The translations under genes and the position numbers were made by a program. The notes below the pieces were generated by a model. It had not been told where the DNA came from and made no database searches. It saw only the letters and a list, made by a program, of their open reading frames with translations. From Methylovirgula sp. HY1 (GTDB lineage Bacteria; Pseudomonadota; Alphaproteobacteria; Rhizobiales; Beijerinckiaceae), in NCBI RefSeq assembly GCF_019343105.1, contig NZ_CP073764.1, forward strand, positions 2,046,001 to 2,110,000: DNA of 64,000 nucleotides, in the 5' to 3' direction. This document shows positions 16,338 through 26,446 of the stretch, in pieces. Numbering within the stretch: position 1 is the stretch's first letter; every line of letters starts with the position of its first letter.

Positions 16338-16939
16338 CCTTGTCCGGCCTCGCTCATCGTATGTCTGAACCCGGCCTTCATATAGTCCCAGCCCGTATAA
16401 AGCGTCAGCAGCGCCGCGAGCCATAGGAGGAAAAGCCCGATTTGGGTCGTGCCGGGGATCACCGCTTCGCCAGCCGGACCGGCAATGAGAAAGCCGAGCG
16501 CGACGATCTGCACGAAAGTCTTCCATTTCGCCAGCCGGCTGACCGGCACCGAAACCTTGAGTTCGGCCAAAAACTCCCGCAGGCCCGAAACAAGAATCTC
16601 GCGACAGAGAATGACGATCGCCGCCCAAAGCGAATAGCTGGCGATCGAGTGATCCGCCACCAGCATCAAAAGCACGGCCGAGACGAGCAGCTTATCGGCG
16701 ATCGGATCGAGCATGCGCCCGAGCGAGGACTGCTGCGACAAGATGCGGGCAAGATAGCCGTCGAGGAAATCGGTGATCCCCGCCGCCGTGAAAATTCCGA
16801 GCGCCGTCCAGCGCATGCTGAATTCCGCCGGCCAAAACAGGCAAACGACGACCAGAGGGACGGCAAGCACTCGACCATAGGTCAAGATATTGGGAAGGCT
16901 GAAGCGCTGGTCGAGACCGCGGGAGATCGAAAATGCCAT
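16334..16939 (-). CDS. pgsA: CDP-diacylglycerol-glycerol-3-phosphate 3-phosphatidyltransferase
   Basis: This inner-membrane enzyme makes phosphatidylglycerophosphate, the committed step to phosphatidylglycerol. The 201-residue product has the CDP-alcohol phosphotransferase signature DG-x2-AR-x8-G-x3-D-x3-D, visible from DFLDGYLARI to GRMLDPIADK near residues 57-80, and several transmembrane helices. It lies between uvrC and moaD in an order common in alphaproteobacteria. Confidence 0.95.
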   Translation of the reverse strand: MAFSISRGLDQRFSLPNILTYGRVLAVPLVVVCLFWPAEFSMRWTALGIFTAAGITDFLDGYLARILSQQSSLGRMLDPIADKLLVSAVLLMLVADHSIASYSLWAAIVILCREILVSGLREFLAELKVSVPVSRLAKWKTFVQIVALGFLIAGPAGEAVIPGTTQIGLFLLWLAALLTLYTGWDYMKAGFRHTMSEAGQG

Positions 16940-17037
16940 GCCTGGAGGGAACAGTCCTGCAGCCGAAAGGTCAATAGAACAATCGCGGTGATTTCGTTCA
17001 AAGGTCTTTTGGAAGGTCTCCGCCGATGCCGCGACGA

Positions 17038-19101
17038 TCAGGCGCCGGCCTCGCCATGAAAGAAATCATAGACGAGCTTGGCCATTGCCGCATTGATGCC
17101 CGGCACTTTCTCGAGATCGCCGAGCGCCGCGCGCGCAATCGCCTTGGCCGTGCCGAAAGCATGCAGCAGGGCGCGTTTGCGCGCCGGGCCGATGCCGGCA
17201 ATCTCGTCCAGCGGGCTTTTGGTGAAATCCTTCTTCCGCCGCGCCCGATGCGTGCCGATCGCGAAGCGATGCGCCTCATCGCGCAGCCTCTGCACGAAAT
17301 AGAGCGCCGGATCGCGCGGGGCCAAGCGGAACGGCTCCTTGCCAGCAACAAAAAATGTCTCGCGCCCGGCATTGCGATCTGGACCCTTGGCAATACCGGC
17401 AATGGCGACATCTTCGACGCCAAGATCCGTCAGCACGGTTGAAGCTGCGTCGAATTGCCCCTGGCCGCCGTCGATGAGGATCAGATCTGGCCGCTGTGGA
17501 AAGGCGTCCGGATCCTCCGATGCCGCGGCCTCCGGCGGCATGTCCTGGGCCAGAGCGCTTTTGCGATCCTCTTCCTTCATCAAACGCGTAAACCGTCGGC
17601 GCAAAACTTCGCGCATCATGCCGAAATCATCGCCGGGCGTCAGATCTTCGCCCTTGATGTTGAACGTGCGGTAATGCGCTTTCATGAATCCGGCCGGTCC
17701 GGCGACGATCATTGCGCCGACGGCATTCGTGCCCATGATATGGGAATTGTCATAGACTTCGATGCGCCGCGGCGCCTTGCCGATCCCGAAGGCGTCAGCA
17801 AGCGCAATGAGCAGCTTTTCCTGGCTCGCCCCCTCCGACAATTTGCGTCCGAGGGTTTCCCGCGCATTTTGCGCGGCATGCTCGACGAGATCCTTTTTCT
17901 CGCCGCGCTGCGGCACGGCGATCTCGATTCGGTGGCCGGCGCGTTCGCAAAGCGCCCGCTCCAGGACCTCGCGATCCTCGATCTCATGCGACAACAGAAT
18001 GAGCCGGGCGGCCGGCATATCGGCATAGAATTGAGCAAGAAAGGCATCGAGCACTTCGGCTTGCGAAAGGCTCTTGTCGGCGCGCGGAAAATAGGCCCGA
18101 TTGCCCCAGTTCTGATAGGTGCGGAAGAAAAACACCTCGACGCAGAATTGCCCGGCGTCTTCGGTGATCGCAAAGACATCGGCTTCCTCGACGGTTTTCG
18201 GATTGATGCCTTGCGCGCCTTGAATGGCCGAGAGCGCCGAGATACGGTCACGCAACCGCGCCGCGCGCTCGAATTCGAGCGCTTCCGATGCTTCGCCCAT
18301 CTCATGCGCGAGCAAATCGCGCACCGCATGGCTCTTGCCGGAGAGAAAATCGCGCGCCTCATGCACCAGCTCGGCATAATCTCCAGCATCGATCTCGCCG
18401 GTGCAGGGCGCCGAACAGCGCTTGATCTGATAGAGAAGACAAGGCCGCGTCCGGTTCTCGAAATAGCTGTCGGAACATGATCGCAGGAGAAAGGCGCGCT
18501 CCAGCGCATTCAAGGTGCGGTTGACCGCCCAGACGCTGGCGAAGGGGCCGAAATAATCGCCTTTCCGCGCTCGCGCGCCGCGATGTTTGGCGATCTGCGG
18601 CGCCCAATGATCGCCGGAGAGAAAAATATAGGGGAAGGATTTGTCGTCGCGCATCAACACGTTGAAGCGCGGCTTCATCTGCTTGATGTAATTGGTCTCG
18701 AGCAGCAGCGCCTCGGTCTCGGTGGCGGTCGAAACGAAGACCATGGAGGCGGTCAGCGCGATCATGCGCGCGATCCGATTGGTATGACCGGTCGGCCGCA
18801 TATAGCTTGCAATGCGCTTGCGCACGCTCTTCGCCTTGCCGACGTAGAGAACCTCGCTGTCGGCCCCGATCATTCGATAGACGCCAGGCCCGACCGGTGC
18901 ATGTTTCCAATGGGCCTTGATGGCTGCGACGCCACGCGCCAGCGATGCCGGCGCCGCCGTATCCATGGACTCGAGGACGCTCGACTCGAGCGCGCCGCCG
19001 TCAGGCGCGATCACATCTTCGGGAGACGCAACGGCTGGATCGTCATGCGCCGCCGCGCCGCCGGCCAAATCGGAGTCCGTAGGGGAACGAGTGCGGCTCA
19101 T
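17038..19101 (-). CDS. uvrC: Excinuclease ABC subunit C
   Basis: UvrC makes the dual incisions in nucleotide excision repair. The 687-residue product has a GIY-YIG nuclease domain near residues 70-155 (GPGVYRMIG...[13 protein letters not shown]), a UVR domain near 270 ([17 protein letters not shown]), the central UvrC homology region including [15 protein letters not shown], an RNase H-like C-terminal nuclease ([11 protein letters not shown]), and tandem helix-hairpin-helix motifs at the end ([26 protein letters not shown]). About 65 low-complexity residues precede the GIY domain. No alphaproteobacterial SOS box was obvious upstream. Confidence 0.97.
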   Translation of the reverse strand: MSRTRSPTDSDLAGGAAAHDDPAVASPEDVIAPDGGALESSVLESMDTAAPASLARGVAAIKAHWKHAPVGPGVYRMIGADSEVLYVGKAKSVRKRIASYMRPTGHTNRIARMIALTASMVFVSTATETEALLLETNYIKQMKPRFNVLMRDDKSFPYIFLSGDHWAPQIAKHRGARARKGDYFGPFASVWAVNRTLNALERAFLLRSCSDSYFENRTRPCLLYQIKRCSAPCTGEIDAGDYAELVHEARDFLSGKSHAVRDLLAHEMGEASEALEFERAARLRDRISALSAIQGAQGINPKTVEEADVFAITEDAGQFCVEVFFFRTYQNWGNRAYFPRADKSLSQAEVLDAFLAQFYADMPAARLILLSHEIEDREVLERALCERAGHRIEIAVPQRGEKKDLVEHAAQNARETLGRKLSEGASQEKLLIALADAFGIGKAPRRIEVYDNSHIMGTNAVGAMIVAGPAGFMKAHYRTFNIKGEDLTPGDDFGMMREVLRRRFTRLMKEEDRKSALAQDMPPEAAASEDPDAFPQRPDLILIDGGQGQFDAASTVLTDLGVEDVAIAGIAKGPDRNAGRETFFVAGKEPFRLAPRDPALYFVQRLRDEAHRFAIGTHRARRKKDFTKSPLDEIAGIGPARKRALLHAFGTAKAIARAALGDLEKVPGINAAMAKLVYDFFHGEAGA

Positions 19102-19385
19102 ATTTGTGATTTAGGCGGCTGCGCCCTGCGGCGAAAGTGCCAAACCCACATTCGCGCAGAATTCGACAAGAGCATTCCGCAAAAGCCGCTCGAAAACCAC
19201 TCTAGCACTTCAAATTGGCGCGATTTCACACTTGTTTGCCGGAAATGGCGACTGAAACCGCACTGAGATGAACTGCTTGGCGCCTCTCTAGACCTCGGGA
19301 AGGATTCGGTTTAGCTCTTGCCCCGACCGCGCTTGCTTGGTCGAAGCGCAGGCTGGCGGGCACAGACCCAGCCACGGAAGATTGA

Positions 19386-20174
19386 ATGGACCGTCGAGGG
19401 GACATGCATCCCAGCTTTTTCGCGCCCGAGTCTGTATCGTCGTCGGATCAGATCTCCGGGGGCGAACAGCCCACGCGTCGGCCATCGGCCTGCCGCGCCA
19501 CGCTCCGTCGGCTGGGCTCCAGCGCCCTTGCCCTTGCTTCATGCTGGATGCTGTCCGGCTGCATCGATTCCTTTGCCGCGGCGCCGCCGCCCCCGACCGT
19601 GACGCCTCCTCCGACCAATCTGGTGCGTCGCGAAGGCGTGAGCCCGAGCGGCGCGACCGTCGCCGTGGCGAGCCTGCTTGGCGGACCGGACGGGATCAGG
19701 GACAGCTTCGCCAGCGCCTTCGATGCCGCGGCCCAAGCGCAAAAAATCGTCATGGTGCCTCCGGCGACCGCCAATTATCTCGTTCGCGGCTATTTGAACG
19801 CCGTGCCGGAGGCCGACGGCACTTCCGTCACCTATGTCCTCGACATATTCGATTCGAAAAAGCACCGCATGCAACGGGTGGAAGATCATATCCTCGTAAC
19901 AACGAAGGCAGCCGATCCCTGGTCGGTCGTCAATGATCGCATCCTTGCTGCGGTCGCGGCAAAAAGCGCCGCCGCGCTCGCCACCGTCCTCACCAACACC
20001 CCCGAAGCGATCGTCGCTGCGGCGCTCGCAACGCCTGACAAGACCGGCAACGCTGCCGGCGTCGCATCGAGCGATGCGGCCGGCGGCCACACGGACGTTG
20101 CCGCGGCGCCGCCTGTCGGACCGCCTGGAAACGGCGCATCCACCGACGGTCTCAGGCGCCTCGCGCTGCATTAG
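19386..20174 (+). CDS. Hypothetical lipoprotein
   Basis: This 262-residue protein of unknown function has a lipobox LSGC near residue 58 after a hydrophobic segment (LALASCWM), then a proline-rich linker (APPPPTVTPPPT). The mature part holds repeated Ala-rich segments and a block FASAFDAAAQAQKIVMVPP, with NYLVRGYLNAVPEADGT suggesting a beta-structured periplasmic domain. A GGAAGA ribosome site precedes the ATG at 19386. The unusually long region before the lipobox means a later start is possible. It faces the same way as the DUF2147 gene and prs downstream. Confidence 0.7.
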   Translation: MDRRGDMHPSFFAPESVSSSDQISGGEQPTRRPSACRATLRRLGSSALALASCWMLSGCIDSFAAAPPPPTVTPPPTNLVRREGVSPSGATVAVASLLGGPDGIRDSFASAFDAAAQAQKIVMVPPATANYLVRGYLNAVPEADGTSVTYVLDIFDSKKHRMQRVEDHILVTTKAADPWSVVNDRILAAVAAKSAAALATVLTNTPEAIVAAALATPDKTGNAAGVASSDAAGGHTDVAAAPPVGPPGNGASTDGLRRLALH

Positions 20175-20218
20175 AGCATGATCTCACCAATTCAGATTCC
20201 GGCAGTAGAATCATGCAC
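20174..20218. repeat. Small palindromic intergenic element
   Basis: AGAGCATGATCT and GTAGAATCATGC arms flank a short central segment just after the lipoprotein stop. The left end AGAGCATG is the same as that of the larger elements at 30.2 and 32.9 kb, so this is probably a short member of that family. Confidence 0.4.
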
Positions 20219-20366
20219 TAAACCAAGAAGACAGAACGTGGCCGCAGAGCCTATGGCTCTCGCCATCCCCGCAGATGGCGCGCGAGCCGCGGTTCTGAGG
20301 CCTCCCTGTTTTAGCGGCGGTCGCGCCCACACCGTCCATTAGCCAATCCCCTCAAGGAGACAGACC

Positions 20367-20783
20367 ATGAAAGCTTCGCCGCTCGTCGCCGCCACCGGCC
20401 TTCTTGCCATGCTGTTTGCCTCGACTGCGGCGCTCGCCGATCCAATCGGCGACTGGCGGGTCGCCGACGGCACTGCCACGGTTCGAATTCGCCATTGCGG
20501 CTCAGCTTTTTGCGGTTATATCGCCACGACCGCGACGCCGCCTGGAAAAGATTTTAAGAACCCCGATCCGCGCAAGCGCAACCATTCTGTGATCGGCCTC
20601 GAGATCTTGATCAACATGAAAGCCGCCGGCAACAATCGCTGGACGGGCGCGACTTATAATGCGGAAGATGGACAAATGTATTCAGCCGCCATGTCGATGG
20701 TCAGTGCAAAGGCTCTAAAAATCCAAGGCTGCGTGCCCGGCAGCACGATGTGTGGCTCGGAAACTTGGTCGCGGGTACGATGA
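20367..20783 (+). CDS. DUF2147-domain secreted protein
   Basis: The 138-residue protein has a clear signal peptide (KASPLVAATGLLAMLFASTAALA, cleaved before DPIGDW). The mature DUF2147 domain runs WRVADGTATVRIRHCG through to GCVPGSTMCGSETWSRV. Four cysteines occur in two spaced pairs, fitting disulfides. The family has no established biochemical role. AAGGAGACAG lies eight bases upstream of the ATG. Confidence 0.9.
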   Translation: MKASPLVAATGLLAMLFASTAALADPIGDWRVADGTATVRIRHCGSAFCGYIATTATPPGKDFKNPDPRKRNHSVIGLEILINMKAAGNNRWTGATYNAEDGQMYSAAMSMVSAKALKIQGCVPGSTMCGSETWSRVR

Positions 20784-20856
20784 GTGCAAGACAACAGGCA
20801 GCGCGTGCCATGATCCAGACTTGGCGGCGCACAACAAAATATGAACGGCCCGCGCG

Positions 20857-21789
20857 ATGAAGATCCTTGCTGGTAATTCCAATCGCGCTCTGACCGAGGC
20901 CATCGCGGCCTATATCGGCGTGCCGCTGACCAAATGTCAGGTCCGCCGCTTCGCCGATATGGAGGTCTTCGTCGAAATTCAGGAGAATGTGCGCGGCCAG
21001 GACACTTTCATCGTCCAGTCGACCTCCTTTCCTGCCAATGACCATCTCATGGAGGTCTTGATCATGGCCGATGCGTTGCGCCGCGCTTCGGCACGGCGCA
21101 TCACCGCGGTCATCCCCTATTTCGGCTATGCGCGGCAGGATCGAAAACCCGGTCCGCGGACGCCGATTTCGGCCAAGCTGGTCGCCAATATGATCACCCG
21201 TGCAGGTGCCGATCGGGTGCTGACGGTCGATCTCCACGCCGGACAGATCCAGGGGTTCTTCGATATTCCGACCGATAATCTTTTCGCTGCGCCGGTGATG
21301 GTGCGCGACATCAAAGAGCGGATACCGCTCAACAATCTGATGGTTGTCTCACCCGATGTCGGCGGCGTCGTGCGCGCGCGCGCGCTGGCCAAACGCATCG
21401 ATGCGCCGCTCGCGATCGTCGACAAACGCCGCGAGCGCGCCGGCGAATCGGAAGTCATGAACGTCATCGGCGATGTCTCCGGCAAGACGTGCCTGCTCGT
21501 CGACGACATCATCGATTCAGGCGGTACTCTCTGCAATGCCGCCGATGCGCTCATGCGAGAAGGCGCCGAAGAGGTCCGCGCCTATATCACCCATGGCGTG
21601 CTTTCCGGCGGCGCGGTCGCGCGCATTGCCTCGTCGCACCTCAAGGAACTGGTGCTGACCGACACGATCCATCCGACCGAAGCGGTGCGCATCTCGAACA
21701 ACATTCGCGTCATCTCGATCGCGCCATTGATCGGGGAAGCCATCGCGCGCACGGCGAAGGAAGAAAGCGTGTCGAGCCTGTTCGACTGA
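20857..21789 (+). CDS. prs: Ribose-phosphate pyrophosphokinase
   Basis: It makes PRPP from ribose 5-phosphate and ATP for purine, pyrimidine, His, Trp and NAD synthesis. The 310-residue product is the usual length. It contains [20 protein letters not shown], the PRPP-binding loop [11 protein letters not shown] near residue 216 and [18 protein letters not shown] near 128. Start [17 protein letters not shown] is standard. Confidence 0.97.
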   Translation: MKILAGNSNRALTEAIAAYIGVPLTKCQVRRFADMEVFVEIQENVRGQDTFIVQSTSFPANDHLMEVLIMADALRRASARRITAVIPYFGYARQDRKPGPRTPISAKLVANMITRAGADRVLTVDLHAGQIQGFFDIPTDNLFAAPVMVRDIKERIPLNNLMVVSPDVGGVVRARALAKRIDAPLAIVDKRRERAGESEVMNVIGDVSGKTCLLVDDIIDSGGTLCNAADALMREGAEEVRAYITHGVLSGGAVARIASSHLKELVLTDTIHPTEAVRISNNIRVISIAPLIGEAIARTAKEESVSSLFD

Positions 21790-21802
21790 GAGGCGTTCGC
21801 GG

Positions 21803-22678
21803 CTATTCCGCGGCCACCGGGCGCAAGCGCCCAGTCGGCCGGCGCACGGCGCCGACGAAGAGCGGCCGCGCGAGGCGGGCGATCACCAAGACGGCGCCGG
21901 CCGCGAGCACGTACCAGGCCGGACGCACCGTGTAGGAAAAGTCGAGATTGGCGGACAAAATCATAAGTATGGGCGCGCCGGTCTTATACGAATACCAAAG
22001 CGCTTCGCCGCCCGCCGTTGCCAGCGCCGCGGCACAAGCGAGGGCGCACTGCGCCGGCACCGACAGATCGCCGATGAGGCGGCGCAGCAGCCTCTCGGCA
22101 AGCAGCAGTGTGAAGATCCCGCCCATGATGATCGGTTCGCTCACATCGAGCTTCGATTGCATGAAAAAATGCACGGTTCCGAGCGCGGCGATCACATAGA
22201 CGGTTTTGTGCAAAAGCCCCCAGCGCTGGGCACCAAGCCGGCGGATCATCGCATCGGTCGAGGTGACCCCCAGGGCCACCAGACCGCAGAATGCGACGAA
22301 GCCGATCGTCAGATAGAGCCGCAGCACGATCTCCGAGGCAATGCGCGGCAGATTGCCATGCTGGCTCAGGCCGTAGAGGCCGAGATGCAGCAGCGCATAA
22401 AAGAGCACCGAAAGCCCGAGCATACGCCGCAGTCCGGCGAGCCGGTTGAACCGCGTCGCATAGCGCAGCGGGGTCACCGCCAGGGTCACGGCAAGGAAGC
22501 GCACGGCCCAAAGGCCGGTTTGATGGATCGCCTCGGTGTCGGGACGTGGGCCAAGCGCGTGCTCGAACGTAGCGATCACCAGCCAAAGCGCCGGCGCCAG
22601 CACGGCCGCAAATACCGCCAGCCGCAGCGCCGAGAAATGCCCCGTTCGATCATACCAAGGCAACAATCTGACAAGCAT
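21803..22678 (-). CDS. msrQ: MsrQ, haem-binding subunit of methionine sulfoxide reductase
   Basis: This integral membrane b-type cytochrome passes quinol electrons to periplasmic MsrP, which repairs oxidised methionine. The 291-residue protein has about six helices and the ferric reductase-like transmembrane features, with conserved His in FYALLHLGLYG, LHKTVYVIAALGTVHFF. Family signatures include WYDRTGHFSALRL and TPLRYATRFNRLAGLRRMLGL. The ATG at 22678 is chosen because GGAG lies six bases upstream; a GTG at 22690 is possible. msrP is usually the adjacent partner but none is visible on either side. Confidence 0.9.
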   Translation of the reverse strand: MLVRLLPWYDRTGHFSALRLAVFAAVLAPALWLVIATFEHALGPRPDTEAIHQTGLWAVRFLAVTLAVTPLRYATRFNRLAGLRRMLGLSVLFYALLHLGLYGLSQHGNLPRIASEIVLRLYLTIGFVAFCGLVALGVTSTDAMIRRLGAQRWGLLHKTVYVIAALGTVHFFMQSKLDVSEPIIMGGIFTLLLAERLLRRLIGDLSVPAQCALACAAALATAGGEALWYSYKTGAPILMILSANLDFSYTVRPAWYVLAAGAVLVIARLARPLFVGAVRRPTGRLRPVAAE

Positions 22679-23085
22679 TTTTGTCTCCACCGCCGACCTC
22701 TAACCCTCCTACGAGGCCAGCCGGCTGTTTGTTTCGCGGCCAGCTTTCACGAGGATGTGAGCAGCACGCCCGGATGGGCCGCCACCCCTCGTTACGGCCT
22801 CACAGGCGGCAGGGTACCGGCCGCAGAAATCAATCAGCTACGGCCCGGCCCGTGCTCATGACTTTCTCAGCTTGGCTGCGACAAAGGCCGACTTTTGGAC
22901 GCTTTGGGTAACATGTTTTGCAAAAGATAAGGGCGAAACTCGCCGCTTTCTATCCGGCGGCAACGTCTCCGCATGTTTGCAGGCCGTCGCCAGCAGCAAG
23001 CCATTAGCTAAAACGCACCCCAATTCTTGACTTGGCTCACTAAAATAGAGAGGGTCCCGGCCACCTCGCCCGAGCCCCAGACTTC
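22679..23085. other. Divergent intergenic region msrQ/accA
   Basis: This 407-base stretch holds no reading frame I trust. It must contain the divergent promoters for msrQ and accA. No operator or riboswitch is recognisable. Confidence 0.4.
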
Positions 23086-24039
23086 ATGCGCAGCTATTTA
23101 GATTTCGAAAAGCCCGTCGCCGAACTCGAATCCAAACTCGAGGACCTGCGTACCTTCGCCCGTGAGGGCGATTCCGAGGCCATCAGTGAAGAACTGATGC
23201 GGCTCGAGGTTCGCGCGACGAAGATGCTTGCCGACCTTTATGCCGGTCTCACGCCCTGGCAGAAGACGCTCGTGGCCCGGCATCCGCAGCGGCCACATTG
23301 TTCCGATTACATTGCCGGCCTGTTCACCGATTTCACCGCGCTGTCCGGCGACCGGCTGTTCGGCGAGGATGCTGCCATCGTCGGCGGCTTCGCGCGCTTT
23401 CGTGGCACGCCGGTCTGCGTCATCGGCCAGGAAAAAGGCTCCGACACCGAGTCTCGTCTGCGCCACAATTTCGGCATGGCGCGGCCGGAAGGCTACCGCA
23501 AAGCCGTGCGGCTGATGGATCTCGCCGATCGCTTTGGCCTTCCGGTCATTTCACTTGTCGATACGGCCGGCGCATTTCCCGGCATTGAGGCGGAAGAACG
23601 CGGTCAGGCGGAAGCCATTGCCCGTTCCACCGATAAGGCGCTCTCGCTCGGTGTCGCCAATGTCGCGATCATCCTCGGCGAAGGTGGCTCCGGCGGCGCC
23701 ATTGCGATCGCCAGCTGCAATCGCGTCCTGATGCTGGAACATGCGATCTATACGGTCGCATCGCCGGAGGCCTCCGCCTCGATCCTCTGGCGCGATTCGG
23801 CAAGGGCGCAGGACGCCGCCACCAATATGAAGATCACGGCTCAAGATCTTTTGCGATTCGGGATCATCGATACGATCGTCCCAGAGCCTTTGGGCGGCGC
23901 CCATCGCGATCGCACCGCCATCATCGCGGCCACTGGAGCGGCGATTGCGTCTGCTTTGGAAGGTCTCGGCAATATGTCGCGACAGGCGCTGCGCGATGCC
24001 CGCGCCGATAAATTCCTGGCGATGGGCCGCAAACTTTAG
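23086..24039 (+). CDS. accA: Acetyl-CoA carboxylase carboxyltransferase subunit alpha
   Basis: AccA with AccD transfers the carboxyl group from biotin to acetyl-CoA, giving malonyl-CoA for fatty acid synthesis. The 317-residue product begins MRSYLDFEKPVAELESKLEDL. It carries the crotonase-fold block VSLVDTAGAFPG and the oxyanion loop GEGGSGGAIAIA near residue 200, both conserved. Confidence 0.96.
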   Translation: MRSYLDFEKPVAELESKLEDLRTFAREGDSEAISEELMRLEVRATKMLADLYAGLTPWQKTLVARHPQRPHCSDYIAGLFTDFTALSGDRLFGEDAAIVGGFARFRGTPVCVIGQEKGSDTESRLRHNFGMARPEGYRKAVRLMDLADRFGLPVISLVDTAGAFPGIEAEERGQAEAIARSTDKALSLGVANVAIILGEGGSGGAIAIASCNRVLMLEHAIYTVASPEASASILWRDSARAQDAATNMKITAQDLLRFGIIDTIVPEPLGGAHRDRTAIIAATGAAIASALEGLGNMSRQALRDARADKFLAMGRKL

Positions 24040-24105
24040 AGCGATGCCCTTGGTTGGTGTGACACCGGATATATCCGGTGTCTAAAATATCGGGAAACGC
24101 TCTAG
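24040..24105. repeat. Palindromic intergenic repeat after accA
   Basis: AGAGCG and GCTCT arms enclose a perfect 22-base palindrome at 24061-24082 (GACACCGGA-TATA-TCCGGTGTC). The same design, with GACATCGGA arms, is at 32951-32972 and, degraded, near 27004. Confidence 0.6.
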
Positions 24106-24126
24106 GCGGCCGGCCCGGCGCCGTTC

Positions 24127-26106
24127 TCAATATTTGGCAACGACCGGCAACAGCATTCCCACATCGAAACGATAGGCGAGACCGATGGTGGCGGTGAAGC
24201 CTTCGTGTGTGACGTTGATCGGCGTCGAAACGCCGCCGAGCACGGGCTGATAGAGTTCCTTGCCGAGATTGAAATAGCTGGTCTCGGCGCGCACCGACCA
24301 ATTCGGCGTGAGCCCGAATTCCGTGCCCGCACCGATGGTCCAGCCCGCTCCGAGCTTTGAAGCGCTTGTGCCGGGACAACCGGCGACTCCGCCGATGAGA
24401 TTGGGCGTCGCCTGCGCATCGGTGTTGCAGGAGAGTTTCGTCGTGAAATCGGCGAGCGCCAGACCCGCCTTGCCATAAGTCAGGACCCGATCGCCCCAAA
24501 AAGTATAGCCAACTCGGCCCGTCGCGGTGGCGAGCCAATCCGCTTGATTCTCACAGCTGAGATAGGCGCTGGCGGGGCAGCCTGCCGTGCCATTCGCATT
24601 GGTCCACCCCATATCGGCGCCGGCGCCGACAACCCATTTGCCGATCTGGTAATCATAACCGATCAGACCGCCAGGGAGGATTCCCGCAAAGCGCGGGTTC
24701 GTGCCGGCGCCCGTCCCAACGAAATTCCAGTTCGAATAGCCCCAATCCGCGCCAAGCGTGGCGCCGATGCGAAGACCGGTCCAATTATAGGGCGACACAG
24801 GTTCCGCCGGCCCCTTGGTGACCAGCCGCTGCGTTTCCGGCTCGAAAAGGTAGCGTATACCGGCGTTTAGGTTCCAGCCTTGGATGTAGTCGCCGGTACG
24901 ATAATCGGCACTGACGAAGCTGAGCCAGCCCGTGTTCTTGATCTGCCCGGTGATGCCGACACCAAACTCACCATAATTGCCAATGCCCGTCGTCGTCAGA
25001 CTGCCCCGGACCGCGTTCGCCGGCAGAAAGGTGCCGTTGAGGGTCACCGGCGTATTGCCGAAGGTCACGTTCCCTTCGCCTTCGAATTCACGAAAAAAGC
25101 TCGCGGTACCGAAAGGCTGCAGAATCATATAGCCGGCGTCGACGGTGGTTCCGACGCGAAGGCTGAGCCGCCCGATCGCGTTATAGATATTGTTGATCGA
25201 GACCTGCCCCGGCAAGGCCGTGCCGGTTCCAAGCACCGAAGTCCCGGCCGTGTTAAACGGCGCCACCGTCGTCTTCGACCAGATGAAGCCAGCGGAAGGC
25301 GTAACGAACCAATTGTTCTGAAATCCAAAATTATAGCCGACGTCACCATTGATGGCGGTCCCGCGAGCATCGAAATGCTGGTTGAAGAGACCGTTTTGCG
25401 GGTCGCTTGCGCCATTCTGGAAATACAGCCAGCGGATTTGGCCATCGAGAAACAGATTGCCCTTGGTCGCGGCGCCATAAGCACCGACGAACGGAATCTG
25501 CAGAACGTCATTGAACGATCCGCCAGCGGCATTGGCGGCGCCAGGGCGGGTCGTGTCCTGACCGGCGGCACCCAAATAGCCGAGCGTCGAACCGGCATGA
25601 AGATTCCAGCCGTTGAGATTTAAGTTGGTGACGTCAGTCCCAACCTGTGCGCCGCCGAAGGTCAGGTCGGTACTGGTCCGGCAGCTGACGCCGCCGGAAA
25701 CCGGGGCGCCGAGATAGCTGTAATTCGACGTCGCCGTCCCTTTGGTCGTCTGTTCGCCGCCGATGCTGCGCGCCCAGACGCTGCCGCCCACCTCGTTAGG
25801 CTGCGGATTGGACGGACTGGCGATGAAGGCCGTCGACTGCGTCAAGAAAATCGTATTTTCGGCGTTGATCGCCGACAAAAGCGTGTTGACCGGAGCGCCC
25901 ATCGCGAAAGGCGCGAGATTGGCCGCGGGCAAAGCGCCGCCCGGCACGCTCGACGTGCATTGCGCGCGCGCGCCCGTCGCGGCAAAAAGCGCAAGCGCCG
26001 CCGCCAAGACCCCGGCGAACCCGGTCTTGCCAATGTTGCAGGCCGACACCCCACCCATGACCATTCGGCCGGATTTGACTGCCGCCACGCAAACCGAACG
26101 CCGCAT
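24127..26106 (-). CDS. Outer-membrane protein with two fused beta-barrel domains
   Basis: The 659-residue protein has a signal peptide (core FAGVLAAALALFAATGARA, cleaved before QCTSS). Residues about 105-430 look like an autotransporter beta-domain (GGSVWARSIGGEQ, alternating amphipathic strands, GIGNYGEFGVGITGQIKN, GWNLNAGIRYLFEP). Residues 440-659 look like an 8-strand OmpA/OmpW-like barrel of the outer-membrane beta-barrel family (YNWTGLRIGATLGADWGY through GFTATIGLAYRF). There is almost no passenger between signal and first barrel. The chain ends VVAKY, not in a terminal aromatic directly after the last strand. The start at 26106 has GGGAG five bases upstream; 26157 is the longest alternative. 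Function is unknown. Confidence 0.8.
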   Translation of the reverse strand: MRRSVCVAAVKSGRMVMGGVSACNIGKTGFAGVLAAALALFAATGARAQCTSSVPGGALPAANLAPFAMGAPVNTLLSAINAENTIFLTQSTAFIASPSNPQPNEVGGSVWARSIGGEQTTKGTATSNYSYLGAPVSGGVSCRTSTDLTFGGAQVGTDVTNLNLNGWNLHAGSTLGYLGAAGQDTTRPGAANAAGGSFNDVLQIPFVGAYGAATKGNLFLDGQIRWLYFQNGASDPQNGLFNQHFDARGTAINGDVGYNFGFQNNWFVTPSAGFIWSKTTVAPFNTAGTSVLGTGTALPGQVSINNIYNAIGRLSLRVGTTVDAGYMILQPFGTASFFREFEGEGNVTFGNTPVTLNGTFLPANAVRGSLTTTGIGNYGEFGVGITGQIKNTGWLSFVSADYRTGDYIQGWNLNAGIRYLFEPETQRLVTKGPAEPVSPYNWTGLRIGATLGADWGYSNWNFVGTGAGTNPRFAGILPGGLIGYDYQIGKWVVGAGADMGWTNANGTAGCPASAYLSCENQADWLATATGRVGYTFWGDRVLTYGKAGLALADFTTKLSCNTDAQATPNLIGGVAGCPGTSASKLGAGWTIGAGTEFGLTPNWSVRAETSYFNLGKELYQPVLGGVSTPINVTHEGFTATIGLAYRFDVGMLLPVVAKY

Positions 26107-26446
26107 TCCCGCTCCCTTGGAGACACCAACATCCGAACTGATCGTCATCGTCCGCAATCTAGGAGGATGCGCTCAGGCGGGGAATCGATCTTTTGGCTTG
26201 CCATCGGTTCATGCGGCTTATTTGCGGCATTGTGCCATTTAGACCACAAGAGCCGGCCAGCCCCGCGCCCAGGCCTATAGCATCAAGATATTGAAAATAT
26301 TAAATTAATTTTCCGTGATCCAATATAGCCGACAGCCAGAATCGTATCGCTCGGCGCGCATCGACCAAGTTCCGGAAACAGCAAAAGCGCCGGCAAAATC
26401 GATCAATGCGTCGCCGCGAAGCGCAGACTCGACAGCACACGCCGAA
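26107..26446. promoter_or_regulatory. AT-rich promoter region of the outer-membrane protein gene
   Basis: This 340-base gap contains an AT-rich stretch (26283-26312, including TTAAATTAATTTT) unlike the neighbourhood. On the minus strand TTGGAT followed by TTTAATAT-like sequence could be a promoter for the downstream outer-membrane gene. No coding sequence is seen. Confidence 0.35.
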
